Positions 4,878-10,957 of a stretch of 11,071 bases of DNA are shown piece by piece. Source of the DNA: an uncultured Eggerthellaceae bacterium (GTDB lineage Bacteria; Actinomycetota; Coriobacteriia; Coriobacteriales; Eggerthellaceae); the NCBI GenBank assembly GCA_910588435.1, contig CAJUPL010000044.1:1-11071 (forward strand). The letters are read 5' to 3'. The translations under genes and the position numbers were made by a program. The notes under the pieces were generated by a model, which saw only the letters and a list, made by a program, of their open reading frames with translations, was not told where the DNA came from and ran no database searches. Each line of letters begins with the position of its first letter. Position 1 is the first letter of the stretch.

Positions 4878-7800
4878 CTGCGGCCTCCTTGCCATGGATT
4901 CTGCGGGCCGTGCGAGCCGCCGCTTGACGGGGAGCGGCCGTAGTCTGCGAACTTGGAGCGCACCGTCTTCTTGGCGGCCTGTTGCCTTGGCGAGGGCGTT
5001 GCGCCCTTGCCCACTGGCTCTTCGGCAGGCTCTTCCTGCAGCTCTGGCTCAAGGTCATCCTGCAGCTCATCAATGTCTTCCAGCTCATCAAGCTCAGGAG
5101 CCGCCGGCTTTCTTGGGACCGGCGCACCCAACGGCTTGGAGCTGTTCACGCGATGCAGCTTGGCCTTGGGCTGATCGTCTTCCATCTCAAGCTGGAATCC
5201 TTCGAAGGAGAGCTCCAACTCACCATCATCGGTCAGGTCAATTGACGCGCGGCTGCTTGAGGTCCTTTCGGCCGCCTCTTGCGGCTCCTCATCCGGATCA
5301 TCCTCCGGGAGGTCCACCTCAGCGCTGCCTGAGAAGAGGTCATCAAGCGAAAGCTCAGAGTTCCCGCCGTAATCAGGCCCGCGACGCTTCCGCTCAGGAG
5401 CCTCCGCGGCAGCCGCCTCCTCCGGCGCGTCCTCCTGCACCTTCATTGGCAGCTCATCGGCAGAGAGCGTGGCACCCGTGAGCGCCAGCTGCGCGCGCCG
5501 CGACGCCTCGCCCGACGGCGTGTACGCGAACACCTTCGCCGCGGCCCCGCGCTGGATGGGCTCCTTCATGAAGAACCGGCGCTGCCCCTCCGGACGGATC
5601 ACGCGGCGGACGCTGCGCGCGGCCTCGCCCGTGTAACGGCCGCCCTGCTTTGAGCGCGCGGTCATGTCAAGGTAGAGATCATCGTCCTCGAACTCGTCCA
5701 CTGACGCGAACGGGTTCATGGGGATGATGGGCATCTGCTGGCGAATGCTGTCCAGCTTGCTGGAGAAGACCGTTGGTTGCGGCTGCCCCGCATGCGGGGC
5801 GTTATCCAGCAGGCCGTGTTCGCGGGCGGCAACAGCGGCGCGTTCGCGAACATCATCCGCCACCGCAGGCTGCACGGCCTCCTGCTGGAACGGGTCCAGC
5901 TCAAGCTCATCAGAACGAACATCCTCCGGCTCACCTATCGTCTCTGTAGGAGCGGGCCTATTCAACCGGCTCTGACGGACCGGCTGCGGCTCAACCTCAG
6001 GGGTGAGGTCTATGGCATCCACCGGGCACACCGGCAGGCATAGCCCGCAGCCATTGCACTGGCCGCGATCTATCACGGCCTGACCGCGTCGGCCGCTCTT
6101 CGCGCCGCGCGCGTTCGGGTCGAACCCGATGGCGGGGCACCCGGTGCCCGTGATGCATTTCTTGCAGCCGATGCATTTGGAGGAGTTCACCTTCGCGGGT
6201 ATTCCGAATGGCTTCGTCCAGATGCAAGCGCTTTCGAAGATGATGGCAGACGGCCCTTCGAACGCCAGCGCTTCCGCGGCAGCCTCCTCGGCCGCAGCTG
6301 GGTCTAGCGGATCCACTGTCCAGATGTGGCTGATGTTCGCCGCTTTGAGCACGCCCTTGATGTTGACGGGTTCGCGCTCCTCCCCCATCAGCGTAAGACC
6401 GGTGCCTGGGTGCGGCTGCAGGCCGGTCATTGCGGTTGTTGCGTTGTCCAGCACGCAGATGGTGACGTCGTGGCCGTTGTAGGCCGCGTTCACGATGCCT
6501 GTCATGCCGGACGCGAAGAACGTGGAGTCACCCACGAATGCGATGGCCTTCTTGGACGGGTCAGCCGCGGCGAAGCCTTGCGCCATGGTGATGCCGCCGC
6601 CCATGCAAAGGCACGTGTCAACGGCGTCCAGCGGCGCGGAGTTCCCAAGCGTGTAGCAGCCGATGTCCCCGCAGAAGATTGCGTCGTCACGCGGGATGTC
6701 CATCGCCTTCAGCGCACGCTTGATGGCCAGGAAGGACGCTCTATGCGGGCAGCCCGCGCAGAGCACGGCAGGCCTAGGAGCCAGCTTGCCGGGATATTCG
6801 AAGAGCGCGCCTTCTTGGAAGCGCTGCTCAGCAAGCGACTTCAGGGATCTTTTGCCAAGATCTTGCGAAGTGGGATCTGTGTCAATCCCCTCCGCATCCG
6901 AGAATGTTTCACGTGGAACATTTGTTCCATTTCCGGTCTTCTCCAAGAACGCAGCAATGCGCTGAACTGCGTCTTCCGTGGAATTCTCACCACGCGTGTT
7001 CGCCTCACCGGTCAGCTTTCCGTGGATCTGCGGCCAGAGGAACTTGCGGGACGCCATCTTCTGGAGCTCTTCCTCGATGACGCTATCAAGCTCTTCCAGC
7101 ACCAGCACGTCCGTCAGGTTCTTGAGCGCTTGCGCCGCCACGCGGTCAGGGAACGGGTACGGCGTGCCGATCTGCAGCAGGCGCAGCGGCGGCAGCTGCA
7201 CGCCAGCATTGCGCGCTATCTCCGCCAGCATGCGAAGGGCCTCGCGCGCGTATTGCGTGGAGACGCCGCCCGTGACGATGCCAACCTTTGCCTCCGGGGC
7301 AACTGGCGCGACCTCTGCCTCCGGTTGCTCACCGTCTTGCGGCTCAGGCGAGTCAGGCGTGTTCGCCAAGTTCGCGCGTTCCACCATCCGGCTTGAGAAC
7401 ATGGGGTTGAACCGGGAGAACTGGCGGTCATACATGAAGTCATGCGTCATGTCTTCCAGGCGCTCGTTGATCTGGCCGTGCGCGCGGAAGGCCCGCGGCG
7501 GGAAGATCACGTACTCCTCCGGGTCACGCTTGAAGCCGCCTTCTGGCAGCTTGCGCGCGTGCGTTTCATCCGGGAAGTCAAAGAACGCGGAGGCGTGGTC
7601 GATGCGCGTTGTTGGGCGGAAGATGACCGGCGTGCCGTAGCGCTCTGACATCTCGAACGCGGCGGGGATCATCTCCGCGCCTTGCTCGGGAGTTGCCGGA
7701 TCGAAGACCGGGACCTTTGCGAACGCGGCGAAGCGCCGCGTGTCCTGCTCGGTCTGGCTTGAGATGGGGCCGGGATCATCGGCCACGAGGATGACCAGGC

Positions 7801-8107
7801 CTCCGCGCACGCCCAGGTAGTTGAGCGACATGAGCGCGTCTGATGCCACGTTCAGGCCAACTTGCTTGCAGGTGACCATGGCGCGCTTGCCAGCAAGGGA
7901 AGCCGCCGCGGCAACCTCAAGCGCGGCCTTCTCGTTCGTGGACCATTCGACATGGATGCCGTGCGCGCTGCCGTCTTTCAGCAGGCGAGCCACGGTCTCG
8001 ATCACCTCAGAGGAGGGCGTGCCGGGGTACCCTGCGAACAGGCCGCAACCCGCTTCGAGCGCCGCGTGCGCGAACGCTTCGTTGCCCATGAGGAATCTTC
8101 TTGCCAT
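4874..8107 (-). CDS. iorA: Indolepyruvate:ferredoxin oxidoreductase, alpha subunit with long acidic C-terminal extension
   Basis: A 1077-residue subunit; the family is usually about 590-620. Order of parts: PYR-like domain (about 1-180, with AGYPGTPSSEV at 25-35); transketolase C-like middle domain (about 274-390); a variable linker (about 391-435) that holds the parS sequence; ThDP domain with the signature LCAGCPHRASF (449-459), GDIGCYTLG (480-488) and GDSTFF with LDN at 553-555; a ferredoxin-like domain with Cys645, 648, 651, 657 and Cys684, 687, 690, 694 for two [4Fe-4S] clusters. From about 705 to 1077 there is a low-complexity tail rich in Glu, Asp, Pro and Ala, with a more basic island around 830-880 and short Leu/Asp/Glu motifs. 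An insert of about 30 Pro/Glu-rich residues is at 248-275. The start has a weak AAAGG site. A TAAAAT -10-like hexamer lies upstream but no good -35. Confidence 0.93.
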   Translation of the reverse strand: MARRFLMGNEAFAHAALEAGCGLFAGYPGTPSSEVIETVARLLKDGSAHGIHVEWSTNEKAALEVAAAASLAGKRAMVTCKQVGLNVASDALMSLNYLGVRGGLVILVADDPGPISSQTEQDTRRFAAFAKVPVFDPATPEQGAEMIPAAFEMSERYGTPVIFRPTTRIDHASAFFDFPDETHARKLPEGGFKRDPEEYVIFPPRAFRAHGQINERLEDMTHDFMYDRQFSRFNPMFSSRMVERANLANTPDSPEPQDGEQPEAEVAPVAPEAKVGIVTGGVSTQYAREALRMLAEIARNAGVQLPPLRLLQIGTPYPFPDRVAAQALKNLTDVLVLEELDSVIEEELQKMASRKFLWPQIHGKLTGEANTRGENSTEDAVQRIAAFLEKTGNGTNVPRETFSDAEGIDTDPTSQDLGKRSLKSLAEQRFQEGALFEYPGKLAPRPAVLCAGCPHRASFLAIKRALKAMDIPRDDAIFCGDIGCYTLGNSAPLDAVDTCLCMGGGITMAQGFAAADPSKKAIAFVGDSTFFASGMTGIVNAAYNGHDVTICVLDNATTAMTGLQPHPGTGLTLMGEEREPVNIKGVLKAANISHIWTVDPLDPAAAEEAAAEALAFEGPSAIIFESACIWTKPFGIPAKVNSSKCIGCKKCITGTGCPAIGFDPNARGAKSGRRGQAVIDRGQCNGCGLCLPVCPVDAIDLTPEVEPQPVRQSRLNRPAPTETIGEPEDVRSDELELDPFQQEAVQPAVADDVRERAAVAAREHGLLDNAPHAGQPQPTVFSSKLDSIRQQMPIIPMNPFASVDEFEDDDLYLDMTARSKQGGRYTGEAARSVRRVIRPEGQRRFFMKEPIQRGAAAKVFAYTPSGEASRRAQLALTGATLSADELPMKVQEDAPEEAAAAEAPERKRRGPDYGGNSELSLDDLFSGSAEVDLPEDDPDEEPQEAAERTSSSRASIDLTDDGELELSFEGFQLEMEDDQPKAKLHRVNSSKPLGAPVPRKPAAPELDELEDIDELQDDLEPELQEEPAEEPVGKGATPSPRQQAAKKTVRSKFADYGRSPSSGGSHGPQNPWQGGRR
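4884..4890 (-). promoter_or_regulatory. Ribosome binding site of iorB
   Basis: AAGGAGG on the minus strand inside the end of iorA, six bases before the ATG at 4875-4877. It decides the iorB start. Confidence 0.8.
6905..6920. promoter_or_regulatory. parS: parS, ParB-binding chromosome segregation site
   Basis: TGTTTCACGTGGAACA; its complement TGTTCCACGTGAAACA fits the bacterial parS consensus TGTTNCACGTGAAACA at all 16 positions. It lies inside iorA, in codons for Asn396-Thr401 in a variable linker before the ThDP domain. The surrounding codons (GGA, ACA, AAT, GTT, CCA, GAA, ACA) are AT-richer than the rest of the gene, as if the DNA site and not the peptide were being preserved. ParB loads at such sites, spreads and recruits SMC. 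A 16-base match is very unlikely by chance in 11 kb. Four other CACGTG cores in the window (near 2107, 3049, 4725, 6611) do not match the flanks. Confidence 0.88.
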
Positions 8108-8322
8108 GTGACCTTTCGGTTCGTCTTTGCTGAGGATGATTTTACTTCAAACGGCTTATGGTTGGGCTGCGTGCTTGAGGATGAGGGTTGCAGCCCAATA
8201 CGACCGGATAGATGGTCTGCGCCAGGCTAGGTTGCCTGACCTGGTGCTGGCATCCGGGTGTTCTTGCCCTGTCGGGCAAGTTACGCATTGCTGGCGCAAT
8301 GCTGCGGCTGCGATGCAGCCGC
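8108..8322 (+). repeat. Structured repeat copy C, 3' part of module 1
   Basis: A perfect TTGGGCTGC/GCAGCCCAA stem (8162-8170 with 8190-8198) stands where other copies have their 5' arms, then CCGGATAGATGGTCTGCG joins the standard series: CAGGC/GCCTG (8223-8227 with 8234-8238), CTTGCCC/GGGCAAG (8263-8280), GCATTGC/GCAATGC (8285-8302), GCGGCTGC/GCAGCCGC (8304-8322). Module 2 is absent. The first about 50 bases are the iorA leader and probably not part of the repeat. It lies between the iorA start and the channel gene's end. Confidence 0.75.
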
Positions 8323-8415
8323 CCACAGGAGGAGAGCTGCGATGCAGCCGCCCACAGGAGGAGAGCTGCGATGCAGCCGCCCACAGGAGGAGAGCTGCAA
8401 TGCAAGCGCCTGCAG
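8308..8415 (+). repeat. 29-bp tandem repeat, three copies plus a diverged partial copy
   Basis: Three exact 29-base units begin at 8308, 8337 and 8366 with CTGCGATGCAGCCGCCCACA and end in GGAGGAGAG; a partial fourth (8395-8415) has CTGCAATGCAAGCGCC. Each unit keeps half of the module 1 terminal hairpin and its CGCCCACA end, so the array arose by local duplication of the end of repeat copy C. The units are contiguous with no spacers. No U-run follows on the minus strand, so a terminator for the channel gene is not evident. Confidence 0.85.
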
Positions 8416-8427
8416 GTCAATGCTGGC

Positions 8428-9312
8428 TCATTCGTCCTTGTGAGCGTTGCGCTCTACGTCGCGTTCGATCTTGCGCAAGTTCGCATTCTGGAACTCTGAG
8501 ACGAAGCCCGCAGAGAAGATGCCGCCGGGGATGGCAACCAGTGCCAGCGACAAGATCATGATGATAATGCCGCACGCCTTCCCGGCCACCGTGATGGGAA
8601 CGATGTCCCCATAGCCTGTGCCCGTCACCGTCTCCACAGCCCACCAGATGCCCTGGAACAGGCTGCTGAACGCCTGGGGTTGAGCAGCGTGCTCAACTTC
8701 GTACATGACCACGCTTGCAACCACGATCAAGAGGAAGATCACCAAGAACGCTGCCACTATCTCATGGTAATGCTTGGCGAACACGCGTCCGATGGTGCGG
8801 AATCCTCGCATGTAGCGTGTCACCTTCACAAGACGGATGAGCCTGAGCAGCCCTATCGCATGGATCAGCGTGGGTGTGACCGGCAGGAACCATGAAACCA
8901 TGCTTGGTGCGAACGAGAGGAAGTCGATCGCGCCCATGGGCGAGAAGATGTATTTCACTCTTGCTTGGGCGTGCGTGCAGTTGCCGAAGGCCAGGTCAGC
9001 TATCCAGATGCGCAGCAGGTATTCCACGAAGAAGCACAGGGTTGAGAACACGTAGAAGGCCTGCAAGATGTCCGTGGAGATGGGGTCAAGCCCTTCTTGT
9101 GCGGAGAAGAAGACCACCACAGCGTTCAAGATGATCAGGACGAATAAGAAGTAACCCGCGAACTTGGCCCAGATGTTGCCGCGCTTCGGGTTCTCTAGCG
9201 CGTAGAAGGTCTGGCGCTTTATGGTGGAGCTATCATCAAGGCGGACGCGCTTGGACAGATGCGGGCCGTGCCGCCTTTTGCTGCGTCCTTTGTCCTTCTG
9301 CTGATCCGCCAT
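8428..9312 (-). CDS. Voltage-gated-type potassium channel, six-transmembrane ion transport protein
   Basis: A 294-residue cytoplasmic-membrane channel subunit, expected to act as a tetramer. After a basic N-terminus (1-50) come S1 (about 52-70), S2 (82-107, with E97), S3 (123-143, with D130), S4 (152-178, with R157, R160, K163, R166, R169, R172 in roughly every-third spacing), S5 (185-204), pore helix WWAVETVT (223-230) and S6 (243-268). The filter reads T-G-T-G-Y-G-D (230-236) instead of the usual T-T-V-G-Y-G-D. A short charged C-terminus follows with no RCK/TrkA domain. The start at 9310-9312 is chosen because translation from here gives a normal family length, while the longer open frame upstream runs through repeat DNA; its SD (AGGGGG) is weak. 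Gene stands alone. Confidence 0.88.
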   Translation of the reverse strand: MADQQKDKGRSKRRHGPHLSKRVRLDDSSTIKRQTFYALENPKRGNIWAKFAGYFLFVLIILNAVVVFFSAQEGLDPISTDILQAFYVFSTLCFFVEYLLRIWIADLAFGNCTHAQARVKYIFSPMGAIDFLSFAPSMVSWFLPVTPTLIHAIGLLRLIRLVKVTRYMRGFRTIGRVFAKHYHEIVAAFLVIFLLIVVASVVMYEVEHAAQPQAFSSLFQGIWWAVETVTGTGYGDIVPITVAGKACGIIIMILSLALVAIPGGIFSAGFVSEFQNANLRKIERDVERNAHKDE

Positions 9313-9432
9313 GATGAGACGCCCCCTGCTTGCCAAGATGCGGCCAATGTTAGCAGCAGGCTGCGCCAGCATGCCGCCTTGCAACCTAGCCTTTACCGGG
9401 GCGATACCTGATATTCGTGATGTAAGTCTATA

Positions 9433-9493
9433 TATGACCAAAAAGGTCAATGACATTAAGCACGGGGAAATGTCATTGACCTGGAAGGTCATA
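9433..9493. promoter_or_regulatory. Nested inverted repeat, possible paired operator upstream of the channel gene
   Basis: A perfect 13-bp inverted repeat GGTCAATGACATT/AATGTCATTGACC (9445-9457 with 9469-9481, 11-base centre) is flanked by a second pair TATGACC/GGTCATA (9433-9439 with 9487-9493), separated by five bases on each side. It can also be read as two TGACC-N5-GGTCA palindromes (9435-9449 and 9477-9491) whose centres are 42 bases apart, about four helical turns. It lies about 120 bases upstream of the channel gene in AT-richer DNA. No clear promoter could be assigned; 9313-9432 holds nothing else that I can support. Confidence 0.6.
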
Positions 9494-9537
9494 ATTAGAT
9501 CAATCGGAAGGTGCGCATCTTGCTTGCTCCTTTTTTC

Positions 9538-9856
9538 TTGTGGGCGTCGGCATTGCCGACGCAGCTGTGCGCTAGCACAGCGTAATGAGGGGCACCCAAG
9601 GTGCACTTCCTCGCCATGCGAAAGGATTCTCGCATGGCTCAGGGCGCGGGAGCCCGAAATGCCCGGATCGTTGGTCTGCGTTAGGCTAAGTTGCCTGACC
9701 AGTTGCTTTATCTCGGATGCTCTTGCCCTATCGGGCAAGTTACGCATTGCTCACCGCAATGCTGCGGCTGCGATGCAGCCGCCCACAATTGGGGGGCAAC
9801 TGCGGCTGCAATGCAAGCGCCCACATGATGTGGGTGCAGCATTTTGGAGCAGCAAG
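9538..9856 (+). repeat. Structured repeat copy D, module 1 with altered arms and shortened module 2
   Basis: The closing stem is TTGTGG/CCACAA (9538-9543 with 9783-9788). Inside: GCGTCGGC/GCCGACGC, loop ATT (9544-9562); CTGTGC-GCTA-GCACAG (9565-9580) in place of the long arm of B2 and E; GAGG/CCTC around GCACC/GGTGC (9587-9612); GCCATGCGA/TCGCATGGC (9613-9621 with 9630-9638); GGGC/GCCC (9642-9655); then GCCCGGAT, the GGTCTGCG joint and the CTTGCCC/GGGCAAG (9722-9739), GCATTGC/GCAATGC (9744-9762) and GCGGCTGC/GCAGCCGC (9764-9782) hairpins. Module 2 is reduced to a palindrome CCCACAT-G-ATGTGGG (9820-9834) and the end sequence CAGCATTTTGGAGCAGCAAG. Confidence 0.8.
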
Positions 9857-9861
9857 TTGGT

Positions 9862-9891
9862 TTGACAAAGGCTTCTATGCCGAATTATGAT
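9862..9891 (+). promoter_or_regulatory. Promoter of the antitoxin-toxin pair
   Basis: TTGACA at 9862-9867 and TATGAT at 9886-9891, separated by 18 bases: a full -35 match and 5 of 6 at -10. It starts six bases after repeat copy D ends, and transcription would begin at about 9898, close before the antitoxin ribosome binding site. Confidence 0.75.
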
Positions 9892-9892
9892 T

Positions 9893-9906
9893 GTCATACG
9901 TCATAC
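9893..9906. promoter_or_regulatory. Putative antitoxin operator, tandem GTCATAC
   Basis: Two adjacent copies of GTCATAC lie between the -10 box and the ribosome binding site (GGGGAGG, 9912-9918). Ribbon-helix-helix antitoxins commonly repress their own promoter by binding short repeats of this kind. Binding is inferred, not shown. Confidence 0.5.
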
Positions 9907-9922
9907 AAGTTGGGGAGGCAGC

Positions 9923-10237
9923 ATGAGCAAGATGGTCTCAGCAAGAATCCCGGATGCAACCTTTGAACAGGCCAGCATGCAGCTGGAGAGCATCGATGCC
10001 AGCATGACCGATCTGATCAATGCTGCTTTTGAATACCTCCTGCAAGAGCACAGGCTTCCACTGACCGAACGTACGTCAAGCGGGAGCACCGTTCGCAAGA
10101 TGTCAAAAGCGCAGGCTGCAGAGTTCAAGTCCATGCTTGATGCGTGCACCATGAAGATGGACATTCCGTCAGATGTGGCTTTTGACAAGCAGGTCATCCT
10201 TGAGGCGAAGCAGGCAAAGCATGAAGCTCTTGCTTGA
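9923..10237 (+). CDS. RelB/DinJ-like ribbon-helix-helix antitoxin
   Basis: A 104-residue protein with an N-terminal ribbon-helix-helix: the strand KMVSARIP (3-10), a helix about 11-22 and a second helix MTDLINAAFEYLL (28-40). This part binds DNA as a dimer; the rest (about 50-104), with a charged tail, would bind and block the toxin. The start at 9923 is preferred over an ATG at 9887 because GGGGAGG precedes it and because the earlier ATG lies in the -10 box. The 3' end overlaps the PIN toxin gene by 17 bases, the usual order and spacing for a toxin-antitoxin pair. It is expected to repress its own promoter. Family assignment is by motif only, and the pairing of a RelB/DinJ-like antitoxin with a PIN toxin is inferred from position. 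Confidence 0.85.
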   Translation: MSKMVSARIPDATFEQASMQLESIDASMTDLINAAFEYLLQEHRLPLTERTSSGSTVRKMSKAQAAEFKSMLDACTMKMDIPSDVAFDKQVILEAKQAKHEALA

Positions 10238-10667
10238 TACCAATATCCTGATCGACCTGATCGCGTGCCGGGAGCCGTTCGCAGCCGATGCACGCAAGAT
10301 CTGCGCTGCCTCATTCTTCAAGGATGTTCAAGCGTGGGTGACCGCGCAGTCTTATGCCGATGCTTTCTATGTGCTGTCGAAGGGTTCGTCGGAGGCTATT
10401 GCGAAGCGTCTTCTGCTGAAGAGTCTGACGTTCTTCTTGCCGTGCAGCACGTTCGCCTCGGATCTCAAACCAGCGCTTGAGTCTGACTGGCCAGATGTTG
10501 AGGATTACCTCATCGCGCATGCAAGCAAGCATGTGAATGCCGATGTCATGATCACTCGAGATGCTGACATGATGCAGCGCTGTCCGATCCAGGCGATGAC
10601 GGCTCATCAGTTCCTTGAGATGCTTGAAGAGGAACAAGGGCTTGTCTATGAGGATGTGCCTTTCTAG
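10221..10667 (+). CDS. PIN-domain (VapC-like) toxin, probable ribonuclease
   Basis: A 148-residue PIN-domain protein, expected to cut RNA with a metal ion in the cytoplasm when freed from the antitoxin. Motifs: LLLDTNILIDLI with Asp6 (3-14), AQSYADAFYVL with Asp47 (42-52), DWPDVEDYLIAHA (89-101) and ADVMITRDADM with Asp114 (107-117). These give the set of acidic residues around the PIN active site and fit the PIN_3-like group (YADAFYVL). The start is the ATG at 10221, because translation from there begins at the usual M-K-x-L-L-D-T-N; an earlier in-frame ATG adds 16 residues without family resemblance. The ribosome site (AGG, six bases upstream) is weak, so translation probably depends on coupling with the antitoxin. 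RNA target is not predictable from sequence. Confidence 0.9.
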   Translation: MKLLLDTNILIDLIACREPFAADARKICAASFFKDVQAWVTAQSYADAFYVLSKGSSEAIAKRLLLKSLTFFLPCSTFASDLKPALESDWPDVEDYLIAHASKHVNADVMITRDADMMQRCPIQAMTAHQFLEMLEEEQGLVYEDVPF

Positions 10668-10744
10668 CTGCTGTTGCTGGCTCATCTGCCTAGAGGCTCC
10701 CATAAATGAACACCCCCTGTCCCGTGGGCGCTTCCCCCTCATCA

Positions 10745-10957
10745 TGTGGGCGTTCGCATTGCGAACGCAGCTGCCTGGGAATCCATGAGTCCGAAGGGCG
10801 AATGGATGGGAAGGCAGCGCAATGAGGGCGGGAGCCCGAAATGCCCGGATTGGTTGTCTGCGCCAGGCAAGGTGGCCTGACCAGTTGCTGGATGCCGGGT
10901 GTTCTTGCCCTGACGGGCAAGTTACGCATTGCTGCGCTTGCGATGCAAGCGCCCACA
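10745..10957 (+). repeat. Structured repeat copy E, complete module 1
   Basis: Closing stem TGTGG/CCACA (10745-10749 with 10953-10957). Inside: GCGTTCGC/GCGAACGC (10750-10768); long arm CTGCCT/AGGCAG (10771-10776 with 10812-10817), symmetric GGGA/GGGA internal loop, ATCCAT/ATGGAT (10781-10786 with 10802-10807), tip GTCC-GAA-GGGC; GGGC-GGGA-GCCC (10826-10837); long-range CCCGG/CCGGG (10844-10848 with 10895-10899) around CAGGC/GCCTG; CTTGCCC/GGGCAAG (10904-10921); GCGCTTGC/GCAAGCGC (10934-10952). The GCATTGC half at 10926-10932 has lost its partner. The 77 bases from the toxin stop to here hold nothing I can support. Confidence 0.85.

Noticed and set aside
6326..7396. A 356-codon plus-strand open frame opposite iorA, and similar ones at 4564-5481 and 1627-2406.
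   Set aside because: They are antisense to well-supported iorA and oxc, have Arg-, Ala- and His-rich composition typical of shadow frames, and show no recognisable domain.
8308..8415. Short regular repeats that might be a CRISPR array.
   Set aside because: The 29-base units are contiguous and identical with no unique spacers, and no cas gene is present.
9681..9700. GTTAGGC and GCCTGAC around the GGTCTGCG joint look like integron attC core sites, with genes alternating with repeats as in a cassette array.
   Set aside because: The cores are in the reverse order for an attC site, the copies have many more hairpins than an attC, genes are in mixed orientation, and no integrase is seen.
9313..9747. 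A longer open frame that would add about 145 residues to the potassium channel.
   Set aside because: The extension runs through the nested inverted repeat and structured repeat copy D and begins with the repeat-derived peptide MRNLPDRAR.
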